This document shows positions 32,622 to 43,818 of a stretch of DNA of 64,000 nucleotides, piece by piece. A model generated the notes under the pieces. It did not search any database, was not told the origin of the DNA, and saw nothing but the letters and a program-made list of their open reading frames with translations. The stretch is from Zelopaecilomyces penicillatus (taxonomy: Eukaryota > Ascomycota > Sordariomycetes > Hypocreales > Pseudodiploosporaceae). The number at the start of each line of letters is the position of its first letter. Position 1 is the stretch's first letter. The position numbers were made by a program, and so were the translations under genes. The DNA is taken from positions 992,001 through 1,056,000 of the forward strand of contig VCCP01000005.1 in the NCBI GenBank assembly GCA_005765155.1. The letters run 5' to 3'.

Positions 32622-34645
32622 TCAATCCGCCCGCTGAACTCCACACCAATCCCACGGCCGGGTCTCTGCCTCAAAAATAGGTGGCATATTACCCCAGTAT
32701 TCCACGTCAGCTGGTGGATTATCATGCGGCCACCATTTGTCAGTGCCGAGGAACTCTTTACAGATGGCCTTCTTGACAGCTTTTCCTGAAATTGTACGCG
32801 GGATTTCCTCCCCGTCTTTTAAGATCCGGAGAATGGCGGGGAGCATGTAGATGGGCAGGCTATTCATGGCATCGGTCCGGATTCGAGCCAGGTTGATGTC
32901 TGAAGTAGACACGCCGCTGGTTTCATCAAGGCGAACGACAGCGGCACATAGCTCTTTGGCTTCGTGGTCTGGTACCGCAAGGACACAAGCGTCAGAGATG
33001 TAAGGCAGGTCAAGAAGAGTTTGTTCCACGCGCTGTAGTGGGATGCGGAAGAACCGGAAGAATGCAACTAAGGAGTAGGTAGGTTAGCTGGTTCATTCAT
33101 CATCTCGACAAATAAGCACGATTTGTTTAACGAGCAAGGAGGGCAATCACTAACAATCAGAATTGGCTCGACCACAGAAATAGTACTGGCCATTTCTTAA
33201 TTCAGCAACATCACCTGTCTTATAGAACCCCTCATCGTCGAATGCCGCGCGAGTGAGCTCCTCCTCACCAACATACCTAGGCAATGAATTAAACACATTA
33301 ATCAAGCATTCTGATGTTTCACAATCAATTGTCAGGAGTGACTGCTTACCCTGTGAGCATATCTGGGCTCTTTACAAGAATCTCGCCGCGCTGACCCTCT
33401 GATAGTTTCAACTTCACCATCGGCATCGCAGTCCCAAGGTGGTCCTACACGACTAAGATTAGTCTTTCTTTTTTGTTTTTGCCCTTATGAGCATGAGAGT
33501 CAGGGCAGGGTATATGCAACATACAGGGGCTTCTGCGGGATACTTTGTGGTCATCGCAGGACCGCCCAACTCTGTTGCGCTGTAGGCAATATACATTGGC
33601 AGGCCAGTCAGATCCGTCCAAAACTTCATCGTCGATGGCTCTACCATCCCGGCCGAACATCCAAACTTATCCATTGCACTGAACCAGCTGGCATATTCGT
33701 CTCGCTTCTCATCCGGTACTTTTCCATCAGCGCCAACCAACAGCTCCTTCATTCTCCTTAGCAGAGTTGGATTGAAGAAGGCTTGCGTAATGCGGTGACG
33801 TTGAAATGCGAGAAGAATATTCTCCGCACTCCCTTTCTCCCCGAGCGAATAGAGGATCTTTCCCGACAAGACAGACATAATGAGGGTTCGCGCTCCACCG
33901 ATCCAGTGTCCTGGACGGTAGTTGATGGATGATTCGCCGACTTTATCTATTTTCACACGAGTAAAACAGGTTCTCGGGAGAACTGCGCCTTTGGGAAGAC
34001 CAGTGGTGCCTGATGTGAACAGTACCATTCCAGGGCCATTTTCAGCAAGCTCAAGGTTTTCGTTAATTCTGACGTTAGAGGCCTGGACAGGTTCTGATCC
34101 AAGTGAGATGGGCAGTGTGAAGGCATCAGCACCATCTTGTTGGTTGATGTATGCAGCAATCTTGGAAGCCTTGTCAACACAATCGTTGCTTCCGACCAGG
34201 ATACAAGTAGTCTTTGTCATTGACATGAAATGATGCGCTTCTTCCGGGAGAATACCAGAGCCTTTAATAATCAGTACAATATCTAACGATTGTCTAACAA
34301 CACCGTGGTAAAAGGGGCTCACAACTTACCAAACGGAATGCACGCGCCACCAATCGCCCGAATAGCGAAAAACGCAACCAGATACTCATACCCGCTGCGC
34401 GTGAGAACAGAAACATAGGGTGTATCCTGGCTCATCAGCCCATGCTCATCAAAGATCGAGTCTGGCAATCGCTCGCGAAGCGCATTGCGTGTGTGCAAGA
34501 TATCACCAAGGAGCTCGGAGTAGCTCTTGTCATGTCCACAGATGTCATGGATGATAATGTCCAATCCAGGTCTGCTTTTGCTAGCGAGCAGGAGTTTGAC
34601 TAGAACAGGATCTAGCGGGAACTCGTGCGCTTCGTTGACGGTCAT
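32622..34645 (-). CDS. ANL-superfamily AMP-binding enzyme (acyl-CoA ligase-like), 571 aa, five exons
   Basis: Exons 34645..34330, 34261..33525, 33444..33350, 33276..33155 and 33067..32622; introns 68, 80, 73 and 87 nt. All phases agree. An in-frame ATG at 34684 would add 13 residues. Core motifs: P-loop FTSGTTGLPKGAVL, AYSATELGGPA at the A5 position, FYKTGDVAEL (A7), and a C-terminal TISGKAVKKA with the catalytic-type Lys. No carrier-protein domain follows, so it is a free-standing ligase activating a carboxylic acid by adenylation, probably to a CoA thioester. The substrate cannot be read from the sequence. It is divergently placed from the glutamine-synthetase-like gene (1.27 kb apart), suggesting possible shared regulation. 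Confidence 0.85.
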
Positions 34646-35915
34646 TGCTGTTTTTGTGTGTGAATCTCTTGTTTGATGTCGCAATATTTGGTGAATCAGT
34701 CGGTCAGCTTATGGACGAGAGAAGATGCAAATGGCATCATAGTCACCCGGAATCCCAGATTGAAATCGAGCATTTGGCCCAATCATTAGGCCAACATCTT
34801 TCTTCGCGACTCTAATCCCGCTCTTCTTTTCCCTTAAGCGGACCCAACAAAGGTACGCCACCACTAACGACATCATCATTTCCCGTTTCCTCGTTTTGTT
34901 CTAACTGACCGCCTTGTCTCTTATGTCGTCATTATCGTTGCATTTTTTCTTCCTTTTTTTGCCGTCCTTCGGCAGAGCTCCCCTGCAATAATACCGCTTT
35001 ACCGTCTAATGCTACGTCTGGTTGGCCTTAGCTGCATAAATGTCTTATAACTCCCTGCAATTACAGACATGAGAAAAAAATGTTATGCATTGCGAGAATG
35101 CCCACATCTCACCCGTTGCTAAGTCCATTCTCACCGTCGTTGTTATGAATGGATGGGTAACATTGCAAGCCATCTCCGGTGTTCTGTTACTTGAGTTACT
35201 CACCACAATCCTTGCAAAGAAAGACATGTGAGAGCTTTGGGTATCCTTGCACATTTAACATTGCTGAAGCAAGGGATTGAGTGTGCAGTACGGATGAAGT
35301 TTTCTTGGTGGATCTGACTGTGGCACAGCCATATTCAATTATCTCAAATCAATACACCACAACCAATGTCTCACCACGACCCACATACCGTTGTCTGATC
35401 CTGGTTACTCTTTGTGCAATATGTCAAAACTATGCCCAAAAGTGCTCATTGAGACTCATGTTCAAGACAAGCGGTCGAAGATTTTCACAGTCTCTTGCAT
35501 CACGGAGATTGCCGGGAAATACGAGAACTAGCAGACTTGGAGATCCTCATGATCTGCCGAGATACTACCTACATACATGCATGCATACATACAGAGTGCG
35601 GCAAGATGCGTGAGAGCACATACCAGCACAGATACAAGGTTACGAACTTCCGGGCCTTACCTCCTAGGAACTGATGCCGGAATGTAGGTGTCACGTCAGC
35701 TATGCAGGCTGCTCGCTTCGTTGTCGGCAACCAAGACTCGGTGGTCACCCACTTTGGAATCTAGCATGTTCTCTAAAAGCGCTCAATGACGGGGCTAGAA
35801 ACCATCAAAATTGCAATTGACCTCAATTCTTTCACCACCAGCCTCCCTCTGTGGATAAAAGCAAAGCTTCTCTTAGGGCTGCTTCCAATCCGTAACAAAG
35901 CAACTTCCTTACACC
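34646..35915. promoter_or_regulatory. Divergent promoter region between AMP-binding enzyme and glutamine-synthetase-like gene
   Basis: No gene supported. Contains a (ACATGC/ACAT) microsatellite at about 35570-35593. The T/C-rich stretches at 34880-34980 are typical of fungal promoters. Whether the two genes are co-regulated is not shown. Confidence 0.4.
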
Positions 35916-37268
35916 ATGTCTCCCACCAAAATCACCACTCCAGACAACGAGCCGGCGGCTTCTGCGCCAGAGCTCGTTGCTTCCAAGGCTTTGCAGAAGT
36001 TCTTGGTGCAATACACCAACATAAAATTTCTTCGTCTCTTATGGCAGGACCACTCCGGCCTCCTAAGAGCACGTATAGTGCCCATCAAGCATGGGCTTGC
36101 CATCGCCGCTGGCCAGAGGGTCTTCCATGTCCCACCCATTGCTTTCCATTGCGTCGTGGATAACAACTTGCTTCCCGATCTCGATCCTACCGGAAATGAC
36201 TGGTTGGTGCCTGATTGGAGCTCTCTGTACACACGGCCGACTCTAGATAGTCTCTATGCCAATGTCATGTGTCAAGTTGTCGAGTATGCCCCAGCACGAC
36301 CCGGGCCCAACTGGAACTTCTGTCCCCGGCGGGCTCTCGAAACGGTGGTGAAGAAGGCGGCGGAAGCGTTTCAGATACACTTTCTTGTTGGGTTTGAGGT
36401 GGAATTCGAGGTCATGAAGGCCAACGCCGATGGGAATCTGGTCCCTTATAGCACTGGGTATGGGCGATTTTGCGTCGGTGGTCTCCGTGACCCGTGTTGG
36501 GAGTATGTCGAGGAGGCGGCCTTTGCGCTGATGGAAGCGGGTGTTGAGATTGATGCCTTGCAAACTGAGGGAAGACGCGGACAATACGAGTTTAGTCTTG
36601 GATGTCTCCCTCCACTCGCAGCAGTTGATCAACTCATACTTGTTCACGACACACTAAAACGTATCTTCAACAGTCATGGCTTGGTGGTTACCATGTCGCC
36701 CCGGCCAGTACAGTCGCGTCGGCAATCGACAGGACAACACACTCACATATCAATCAACCCGCCAAACTTGGAGGATCATTTCCTGGCTGGTTTATTACAA
36801 CGCCTCCCACAACTCTGTGCTTTCTGTTTACCTTACCCGATCTCCTACGAGCGTGTCCAGCCCTATCTCGCGGGCCATCTGGTAGGCTGGGGTACCGAGA
36901 ACCGCGTAGTACCCATCCGGAAGATCAAGGCAGGGCATTGGGAAATACGCTGTGTTGATGCGACCGCCAACATGTACTTGACTCTGGCTGCCTTGTTTGC
37001 CGCCGGTCTGCAAGGCTGTATCAAGAAAGAGCCGCTGTTATGGCCAGACACAGGAATAGCAGAAGATCCTTGGCCGAAGAAAGCAGAAAGCCTTCCTTGT
37101 AATCTGGACGCAGCTCTGGATCGACTGGAAGGGAAGCATCAAGAGCTTGAGTCTTTGATGGGTGCCACTGTTATTCAGCACTATTTGCGGGTTAAAAGAG
37201 TCGAGGCAGCGAAGCTGCGTGAGATGGATACAGAGGAGGTCCGGCAATTGATGAATGAGCTGTTCTAG
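35916..37268 (+). CDS. Glutamine-synthetase-fold amide ligase (FluG-C-terminal / gamma-glutamyl ligase-like), 450 aa
   Basis: Intronless. A beta-grasp-like N-terminal region is followed by the catalytic domain with the conserved series in order: metal-binding EVEFE (GFEVEFEV), EGRRGQYEFSLG (E-G-x-x-G-Q-x-E), SGQHTHISIN (His/ATP segment), ENRVVPIRK (N-R-x-x-x-I-R) and EIRCVDATANMYLTLAALFAAGLQG. Length and motifs fit the type I-like branch, which in fungi includes FluG C-terminal domains and enzymes gamma-glutamylating amines, rather than the housekeeping eukaryotic GS (about 360 aa). All motif residues look intact, so it should be active. Substrate unknown; the divergently placed AMP-binding enzyme suggests a shared pathway, as inference only. 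Confidence 0.85.
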   Translation: MSPTKITTPDNEPAASAPELVASKALQKFLVQYTNIKFLRLLWQDHSGLLRARIVPIKHGLAIAAGQRVFHVPPIAFHCVVDNNLLPDLDPTGNDWLVPDWSSLYTRPTLDSLYANVMCQVVEYAPARPGPNWNFCPRRALETVVKKAAEAFQIHFLVGFEVEFEVMKANADGNLVPYSTGYGRFCVGGLRDPCWEYVEEAAFALMEAGVEIDALQTEGRRGQYEFSLGCLPPLAAVDQLILVHDTLKRIFNSHGLVVTMSPRPVQSRRQSTGQHTHISINPPNLEDHFLAGLLQRLPQLCAFCLPYPISYERVQPYLAGHLVGWGTENRVVPIRKIKAGHWEIRCVDATANMYLTLAALFAAGLQGCIKKEPLLWPDTGIAEDPWPKKAESLPCNLDAALDRLEGKHQELESLMGATVIQHYLRVKRVEAAKLREMDTEEVRQLMNELF

Positions 37269-38193
37269 ATATGACCTTTGAGTCTGAGTTTAATACCTTT
37301 GTATTGTTAATATGTTAGTACCCCTGGCCTGGGGAAGATGAATATGCAGCAACGTCCGAATTGGGCGGTCATAGCAGCACCTTTTGCTTTAAATCTCCAA
37401 CTGCATTGCATAAACAGCTGTGCGATGAGAAATCAGATGACTATTCCATAGCCGGACCTATTTTCATTGCTCTAGCAAAGAATTGAGTCCACTCATCGGG
37501 GATGAATGAACAAGTCAACGTGGTTGGTTCCTGATGAGGAAAGAAACCGTCCCTGGATTGGCTAATCGACTTACCTGGACAAGTGGGGGGGCAGTCGTGT
37601 TATAAATAAATGGCTATTAATATTATGACACCTTCTCTACCAATTACTACGTCTGACTGTTAGCATACCTTTAAGATAGCATTATAAATTTGTGTCCATC
37701 TTGTCCTTCACCACCAATTGATTGGTTCTGCAATGTCATTTATCAATCATCAAATCTTACCTGGGCGTTCCGTATCGTCGTTGCAGCCATCGTCAGCGAT
37801 CCTGCAGATAACCCATGCTGACTCATCATAGCGTAACATTCCCCGTGTTAACCGACGTTGTGTTAACCGACGTTTCTGGTCAAGCTGACGGCTTCGGCTT
37901 CATGCTGGACCTCGGCCCCGCGCAACGGCAGTTATGGGAACCTCGTCTCAAACTCCTTCTGGAGACGCCGCCAACCTCCGCGTTTCCTGATGCTTTGTGT
38001 CCAGCAGGCATCGGTTCTCGCAGCGCTAGACGGGGATTAAAACACCTATCCTTATATATCTGACTATCTACCCGGGTAGGCGAAGCAGATCGCATCTTTC
38101 ACACACTTGACTGAAGTTCCATTCAGTCGAGGATCTGTGGATAGACTACCGTTGGCTTGCAAGCCTATTGAGCATCAGTCTTACCCAATCGCC
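37269..38193. promoter_or_regulatory. Intergenic region with 15-bp perfect tandem repeat
   Basis: GTGTTAACCGACGTT occurs twice head-to-tail at 37845-37859 and 37860-37874, about 320-350 bp before the SDR start codon. It may be a transcription-factor site. No gene seen in this interval. Confidence 0.45.
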
Positions 38194-39216
38194 ATGTCGG
38201 GTCAAGCAGAACGCCGCATCGAGGCCATTGGCCAACAATTGAACGCTGCTTCAGACAGCTCCGACTCGTCCAGCCTACCTTCCATCACCAAGGTCGCCTC
38301 TGGCTCTAGCAAGCTGAGGGTGGAGGGCAAGGTCATCATCATCACCGGTACGCCAATGCCTTTGGTTTCTGGCATAATAAGTGCCAAACACAAACAAGGT
38401 AGATGCTGACCTTTTATGATTATCATAGGCGCCAACTCTGCTCGCGGAATCGGCCGAGCCACTGCCCATCAGTTCGCCGAGAGCGGCGCTCGTGCCATCT
38501 ACCTCTGCGACTTTGACGGCACTCACCTCGAGACTCACAAGAAGGAGATCAACGCTGCGTTCCCTGCTGTCGAGATCCACACTTGGACATTTGATGCCTC
38601 CGACGAGGCCAAGGTCAAGGCCATTGTGGACGACTCTCTCCAGCGCTATGGCCGTCTCGATGTCTTCTTCGCCAATGCCGGCATCACAGGCAACAATGTC
38701 ATCTACAACGAGATCAGCGCCGATCACTTCATGGACATCTTCAGGGTCAACACCTTGAGCGTCTTCCTTGCCGCCAAATACGCCGCCCCAGCCATGATGC
38801 AGACCTCGCCCGAGAAGCCTGTAGCCAACGGCAGCATCATCGGCACCGCTTCCGTCGCCGGAATCCGCTCCAACGCCGGCAACAGCCCTTACTCTGCCTC
38901 CAAGGCTGCTGTCATATCCCTCGCTCAAACCATCTCCTACCAGCTGGCCGGCTCCGGCGTGCGCATCAACACCATCTGTCCCGGCCTCATCGAGACGGGC
39001 ATGACGGGTCCGATGTTCGATGCTGCCCGCTCACGCGGTACGAGTAACAAGATTGGCCAGCTCAACCCTCTCAAACGTGGTGGCCATCCTGACGAGATTG
39101 CTCGGGTTGCGCTGTTCCTTGGTAGTGATGAAAGCAGCTATGTCAATGGCCAGGCCTGGGCTGTGGATGGAGGCCTGAGTTCGGGGCATCCCTTTGTGCC
39201 TGGCAAGTTGGGCTAG
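38194..39216 (+). CDS. Short-chain dehydrogenase/reductase, 313 aa
   Basis: Exons 38194..38347 and 38429..39216; the 81-nt intron falls inside the cofactor motif and its removal gives IIITGANSARGIGRA (T-G-x-x-x-G-x-G variant). Other SDR marks: NAG motif FFANAGITG, catalytic YSASK (Y-x-x-x-K), CPGLIETGM after the active site, and the C-terminal SYVNGQAWAVDGG. An N-terminal extension of about 45 residues is Ser-rich. It is a classical NAD(P)-dependent oxidoreductase; the substrate is not predictable. Coding GC content is clearly higher than in nearby accessory genes. Confidence 0.9.
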
Positions 39217-39599
39217 ACGATAGATGTATATTATGTACGCATATATGTGATTAATGAGAGTTGATGATGTTAATTTGCCAGTATTTTCACCACATAGACG
39301 TGGCCGTTTCAAAGTTCTTCACCACTGACCGTCGAATCCAAAGTTTATTTGCACATTCGGGCAAAACACTCATCCGAAGCCACTTTTAGATTATCAGAAC
39401 AGATTCTTACAACAATTACTAAAAATAATAACCTTCTCTGACCCATTCTAACTTCAGTCATGCTTTCAAACTTTAATTATTATCGTTCAACTTCAACTCC
39501 CCTCTTATATTTCTAGTTTTTGATACCTTTATCAACTGTGTACTTTATCTGTTAATTATCATCCTTATATTCTGCTTCTCTTCTGAAACCTGTGCTGCA
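39217..39599. other. AT-rich intergenic region
   Basis: Pyrimidine- and AT-rich sequence without a supported gene, probably the 3' region of the SDR gene and the promoter of the broken gene. Confidence 0.4.
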
Positions 39600-40949
39600 A
39601 TGAATCAATTAAACACGTCTATTCTCTCATTCGGAGATGAGCAAGCACTTCGAAGTGCCGGTCTTCTTGGCAGCGTGAGCTCTGATGGCATGCAACTACT
39701 ACATAAAAGGCGATTGAACAAATATAGCGAAGAGGAGAATGCCCATGTTCCGCTCATTTCCGTCCGCGAATCGATGCTCAAGGATGAGTTTATCTGGATC
39801 CCCTAATCTTTAGTTTCAGAAGTCACCCTTCGCTATCTTGGCTTCAAGCCAGATGTCGCAGCCCTTCACTGGCAGCGATGGTTGAACTTTCACCACAACC
39901 ATGCTTTGGGTCCCTTGCCGTTCATTGACTTCTGCACTGATCACATCAAATGCTGCAGCACCGCAACTAAGGATAACAGCGACGATGAAGAATGGTATAG
40001 ATGCATGGACTCAATGGGACTAGACGGCAACCTTCGGACGGCGATCATGGACCCTGTGTTTGAGTCGATTCGGCTCACAAAGTCTTGTGAGTTCTGGGTC
40101 GAAGATACCTTGCGGCTACGGTATAACTCTCTTGAAGAGATTCAGACCGCTTCATGGGGGCGTGCAATGGCAGGTTATCGAAGTGGCGCGTCGGTTGCAT
40201 CGGCCACTGCTGGACTAGCTTTAGACTTGCCTGCTGGTCAAGCTGCTGCAGTGGGCATAAAATAAACACAGATGAGCCAACTTTCCAGTTACTTTTTATA
40301 ACCCGAATAGTTTTTCACACTATCAACTGACTCACATACTAACATGTATCAGGCATCTTTGACCAAAACGGCCGCGTTTTAGATCTTGTTGCTCTCCTCT
40401 CAAAAACCTCAAACGATTTCCTCTCAGCACCAGGCTTCTCTTTCGCCCTAGACAAAGAAATCGCCCTCCTAGCCACCCATTACGCCAAACACCGCGACAA
40501 CGCAAGCTCAACTGCCCTTATCCAAATAACAGTTCCCAATTCCATCATAGAAGCGCTTTCCGAAACTGAGTGTCTTCAGGTTCACTGGCCTGACCCCGAG
40601 TGGATTAGTCTCACATACCATTGCGGTCGCCTTAAGAGGAAACCTCCCCGAGTTGAGAAAATTCGGCCGGGCAAAGCTGATTATTGGCACTATTTCTTCG
40701 CAGCATGGACATGTTGAAAGCCACAAGGACACGCCTGGTGAAGCTACAGAGTCACAGATACTCAAATGCAGGGATGGGCTGCCTGCTGTTCAGTATGTGT
40801 GGAGTTGGAATTCGTTGTATGATGAACATGACGGTGGTTCGGTGCTAGAAGAACATGGGCGTTTGATGGCCTTTCCGATTGTCACTCAGGAATATGAGGA
40901 ATGGTATAAAGGGCTTGCGAGTATGACGCAAGTTTACATATATAATTAG
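39600..40949 (+). pseudogene. Broken gene of an uncharacterised fungal family
   Basis: From ATG 39600 the frame reads 68 codons to a TAA at 39804, yet the same frame continues without break as SEVTLRYLGFKPDVAALHWQRW up to 40265. A probable intron (branch ACTAAC, acceptor TGTATCAG near 40353) then leads to FDQNGRVLDLVALL and WPDPEWISLTYHCGRL. At about 40628 the frame changes by one base: the continuation LRGNLPELRKFGRAKLIIGTI lies in another frame and runs to the TAG at about 40949 (VQYVWSWNS). One premature stop and one frameshift make it a recent-looking pseudogene; sequencing error is the alternative. The family occurs widely in ascomycetes as I recall, with no known function. Confidence 0.6.
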
Positions 40950-41208
40950 TTCTTAAAAGACGCACTTCAACAACTCACTTGAGCGGATAGAAGCACGATG
41001 AAATTCAAGACATCTTGTTATGATTCATACTTTGATGTCCTCAATGAAGGCAAAAGTCAGTGTACTATCATAACCACTATCAAAGCAGAATAGATTCGGG
41101 TAAATATTTCCCTTGGCGCGGGAGACTTATTAGCGAACATTTCCTAGAGATCACATCTGACTGCTACTCATTTATAATCAATCGAGGTCCAAGGACCGTA
41201 GGCGCTGT
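40950..41208. other. Boundary between accessory and conserved gene blocks
   Basis: Short convergent interval with no gene seen. Confidence 0.3.
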
Positions 41209-42422
41209 TCATTGGGTATCTATGTCCATCCTCCCTTCAACCTCCATAAGCTGCGATATCCTTGACAATGTCGCCTCCTTCCAAACCTTATAGTCTGCTT
41301 GCCGAGCCTCACTCAAGTAGTCGTATTTTTCTTGAAACATAGTATCAGCCCGCCTCACCTGCTGCGTTGAATCCGCATCGTCGGCATCTAAAGTACCAGC
41401 ATGCTGGCGCTGGTCCATATGTATGACATCAGCAATACCGCTGTACCAGTCGGCATCAAGCCAGCCCTTCTCGCTGATCTTTGTAACGGCTGTATCAAAC
41501 TCTTTCGTTTTCAGGTTGGCCCAACCGTCCCAGCCATTCTCTTCGTTGTTTCCCTTCACCTCAACTTCCTGGCGTGCCTTGTTTATCTGTTCGATAATCT
41601 CTTTGCGCGCTGGAACGTAGGTTCCGCGGTTGACAGCATCTTCTGGCTTGACTTCCTTGACGCGCATGGCCACAAAGAAGCTGATTGCAGCGACCAGAGC
41701 TGTTGCGTGCTTTACTGTCCAAGTATCGGCCGCAGCACCTCCTCCAGGAGTGAGAATATATTCCATTCCCGCCAACATCGAGGGAGCCAGCCTCCTGCTG
41801 CCAGACTCGTCGCATAAGTGTCGTATCACAGGGTGTATCCATGGATATAGGCCGGATTCCCCAGGAGCCAGCTTTTTTTTGGAAGCCGATTTAGTAGGTG
41901 TAGCATCTCCTGTTGTTGATTGTTTGCGGAACTGCGCTAGACTATTTTCTTTGCTTGGGGTTGGCCGAGATGGGAGTGCCCGTGCTTGTGACCCTGGTGA
42001 GCTTCCCTGTGGGAGCGCCTTTGAGTTTGGTGTTCGCGTTCGTCTTGCAGATGCCGCTGGATTAGGTAGAATATTGTCGAGGTGACTATACAGGCGATTG
42101 TAGACCCGAGGCGGTATGGGTGGTCGTGGCTCTATAGGCGGGAGATCGAGGGTAATTTTGAGTCTACATTGCAAGAGAAAGGCAAGGTTAACTCCATTAT
42201 CCAACTGCCAAGTTCATTCAACGACCCATGCTTAACTAACCTGTCGCAGGCAAGGTGAGCGCAGGCATAGAGACGAGCAATCTCCTCCTCGGCCCTCAGG
42301 GTGCTGGCCTTGTGTCGAGATTGCGCGAGGAGAGACCCAGCTAGTTCTACCAGAGCTGGAGGGAGATCCGCGCCATATGTGGGCATAAGAGACACCAGAG
42401 CGAGCTCCAATTGTTTACTCAT
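41209..42422 (-). CDS. ORC6: Origin recognition complex subunit 6, 378 aa
   Basis: Exons 42422..42241 and 42163..41209 with a 77-nt intron (GTTAGT ... TGTAG). The junction gives CDRLKITLDLPPIEPRPPIPPRVY, characteristic of fungal Orc6: an N-terminal cyclin-box/TFIIB-like helical region (ALVSLMPTYGADLPPALVELA...), then the Pro-rich PPIEPRPPIPPR segment and a second helical region around LYPWIHPVIRHLCD. A Ser/Thr-Pro-rich linker (TPNSK, PTPSK, TPTKS) holds candidate CDK sites, in line with cell-cycle control of ORC. Orc6 works with Orc1-5 to load MCM at origins in the nucleus. Family assignment is from the recognised pattern. Confidence 0.85.
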
Positions 42423-42995
42423 GGTGGCAGATACTTGTCACGATGCTGTGCTGTGTCGGGTTGTACGGCGAGTAGAGCTACCGCTTCAACACGCGACGAA
42501 TCACGCGAGAAGCAGAGTCGGGCTGATCCGGATCTAGTACGAGCTGGACATAGATCCAATTCGTTTGTAAGACGACTTCTTGGTTTCTGTATGGTGATTT
42601 GTGTTGCTCGTCGAAAGTACGGATTGGGTGGATGTGTGCGAATATGTTTCGTCTATGTTGGCGGTTATGGGTTCTCTACTATCAGAAGTTCTATTTGGAC
42701 GCAGAATGACGAAGACGCCGTTAACAGTCCAGTCACCCACAGTCCAAGCTCCACAGCGCCTAAATGGGTAACAAGCTCGCCAGCCCAGACCCCTGGCTAA
42801 CTGCCGAATAGCTTAACACCCCACTGCGCCATCCCTGTGGACGAATAGGCGATGAGGCCCTGAATAAGACACCTTGACGCATGATGGTGTCTAATAAGCA
42901 CTCATGGGACGACACGGAACAGAGTTGGGCATCGTCACAAACTCTCCAGTATACTTAATCTCGCATTCATCTTCCTTTTAGTCGTTTCCTGCACA
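42423..42995. promoter_or_regulatory. Divergent promoter of ORC6 and EF-hand gene
   Basis: 573 bp between divergent start codons; no coding feature supported. Confidence 0.45.
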
Positions 42996-43674
42996 ATGCG
43001 CGCGACATTGATTCTTGGCGCTGCTTTTGCAGGCCTTGTCGTTGCCCATGGCGATCACTCGCGATCCAAGAAGCCAGTGGTGGACGCAAATGCAAACTGG
43101 ATGACGAAACACATGGCTGGTAGGTTGCCTACAATCGCATGCTGTGCTAACCTCTCTGTTCGCTTAGCAGTAATTGACTTGGTCTACAGAGGAGCATCAC
43201 ATGGACTCTTGGGATGCCGACTCCTTCTTCATCCTGCACGACTACGACAGCGACGGTTTCTGGAAGGGCGACGAGATGCTGCGGACGTACGGCCTGATGG
43301 ACGAGTCAAACAAGCATGTGACTTGGGAACGCAAAGCTGCCATTCTGCGAGAGCTCGATAGACTCATGGACCGCGATGGCGACGGCGCCGTCAGTCGAGA
43401 AGAATGGCGTGCCTTCATTGCTGAGGGCAAGACGCTGCCAGACCTGGGCACGGGACCTGGCCACCATGGCGACGACGAGTACGAGTACGAGATTCATCAT
43501 TGGGAAAAGTACCACGACGAGAACACCAAACTGGAAGACCTGACGCACCCAGAGGACATTGAGCACTTCAAGAAGCACGAGCAGATGGAGGAGGAGGAGG
43601 CCAAGCTGGAGAAGATGGAACAGTTGTCCATTATTGAAGAGAATATCCCCAAGATGTTTTTACGGCGTAGTTAA
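42996..43674 (+). CDS. Secretory-pathway EF-hand protein (nucleobindin / Ssp120-like), 202 aa
   Basis: Exons 42996..43119 and 43190..43674; the 70-nt intron joins MTKHMAE to EHHMDSWDAD. Signal peptide MRATLILGAAFAGLVVAHG. Two EF-hand loops: DYDSDGFWKGDE and DRDGDGAVSREE, both with Asp at positions 1, 3 and 5 and Glu at 12. The C-terminal half is acidic and helical (HFKKHEQMEEEEAKLEKME). This layout matches fungal Ssp120-like calcium-binding proteins of the secretory pathway, related to nucleobindins. There is no HDEL-type retention signal; it ends FLRRS. Confidence 0.85.
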
Positions 43675-43818
43675 CAAAAGATGGCCACGGGGGCAGGGTA
43701 AATAGAACCTGGGGGGCATATAACGACGAAAACGAATAGGGGCGGTTAGTTAGTCAGCCGCACAAGAGCAAAATGATGAGACAACGAAAACCAAAAGGAA
43801 GAGGAGGGGCGGCCAACG

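Noticed and set aside
32359..32789. Plus-strand frames over 32.45-32.79 kb as an independent gene
   Set aside because: The first part is the M3 peptidase remnant and the rest is antisense to the last exon of the AMP-binding enzyme.
38275..38928. 217-codon minus-strand frame opposite the SDR gene
   Set aside because: Gly/Val/Asp-rich antisense shadow of a gene with clear SDR motifs.
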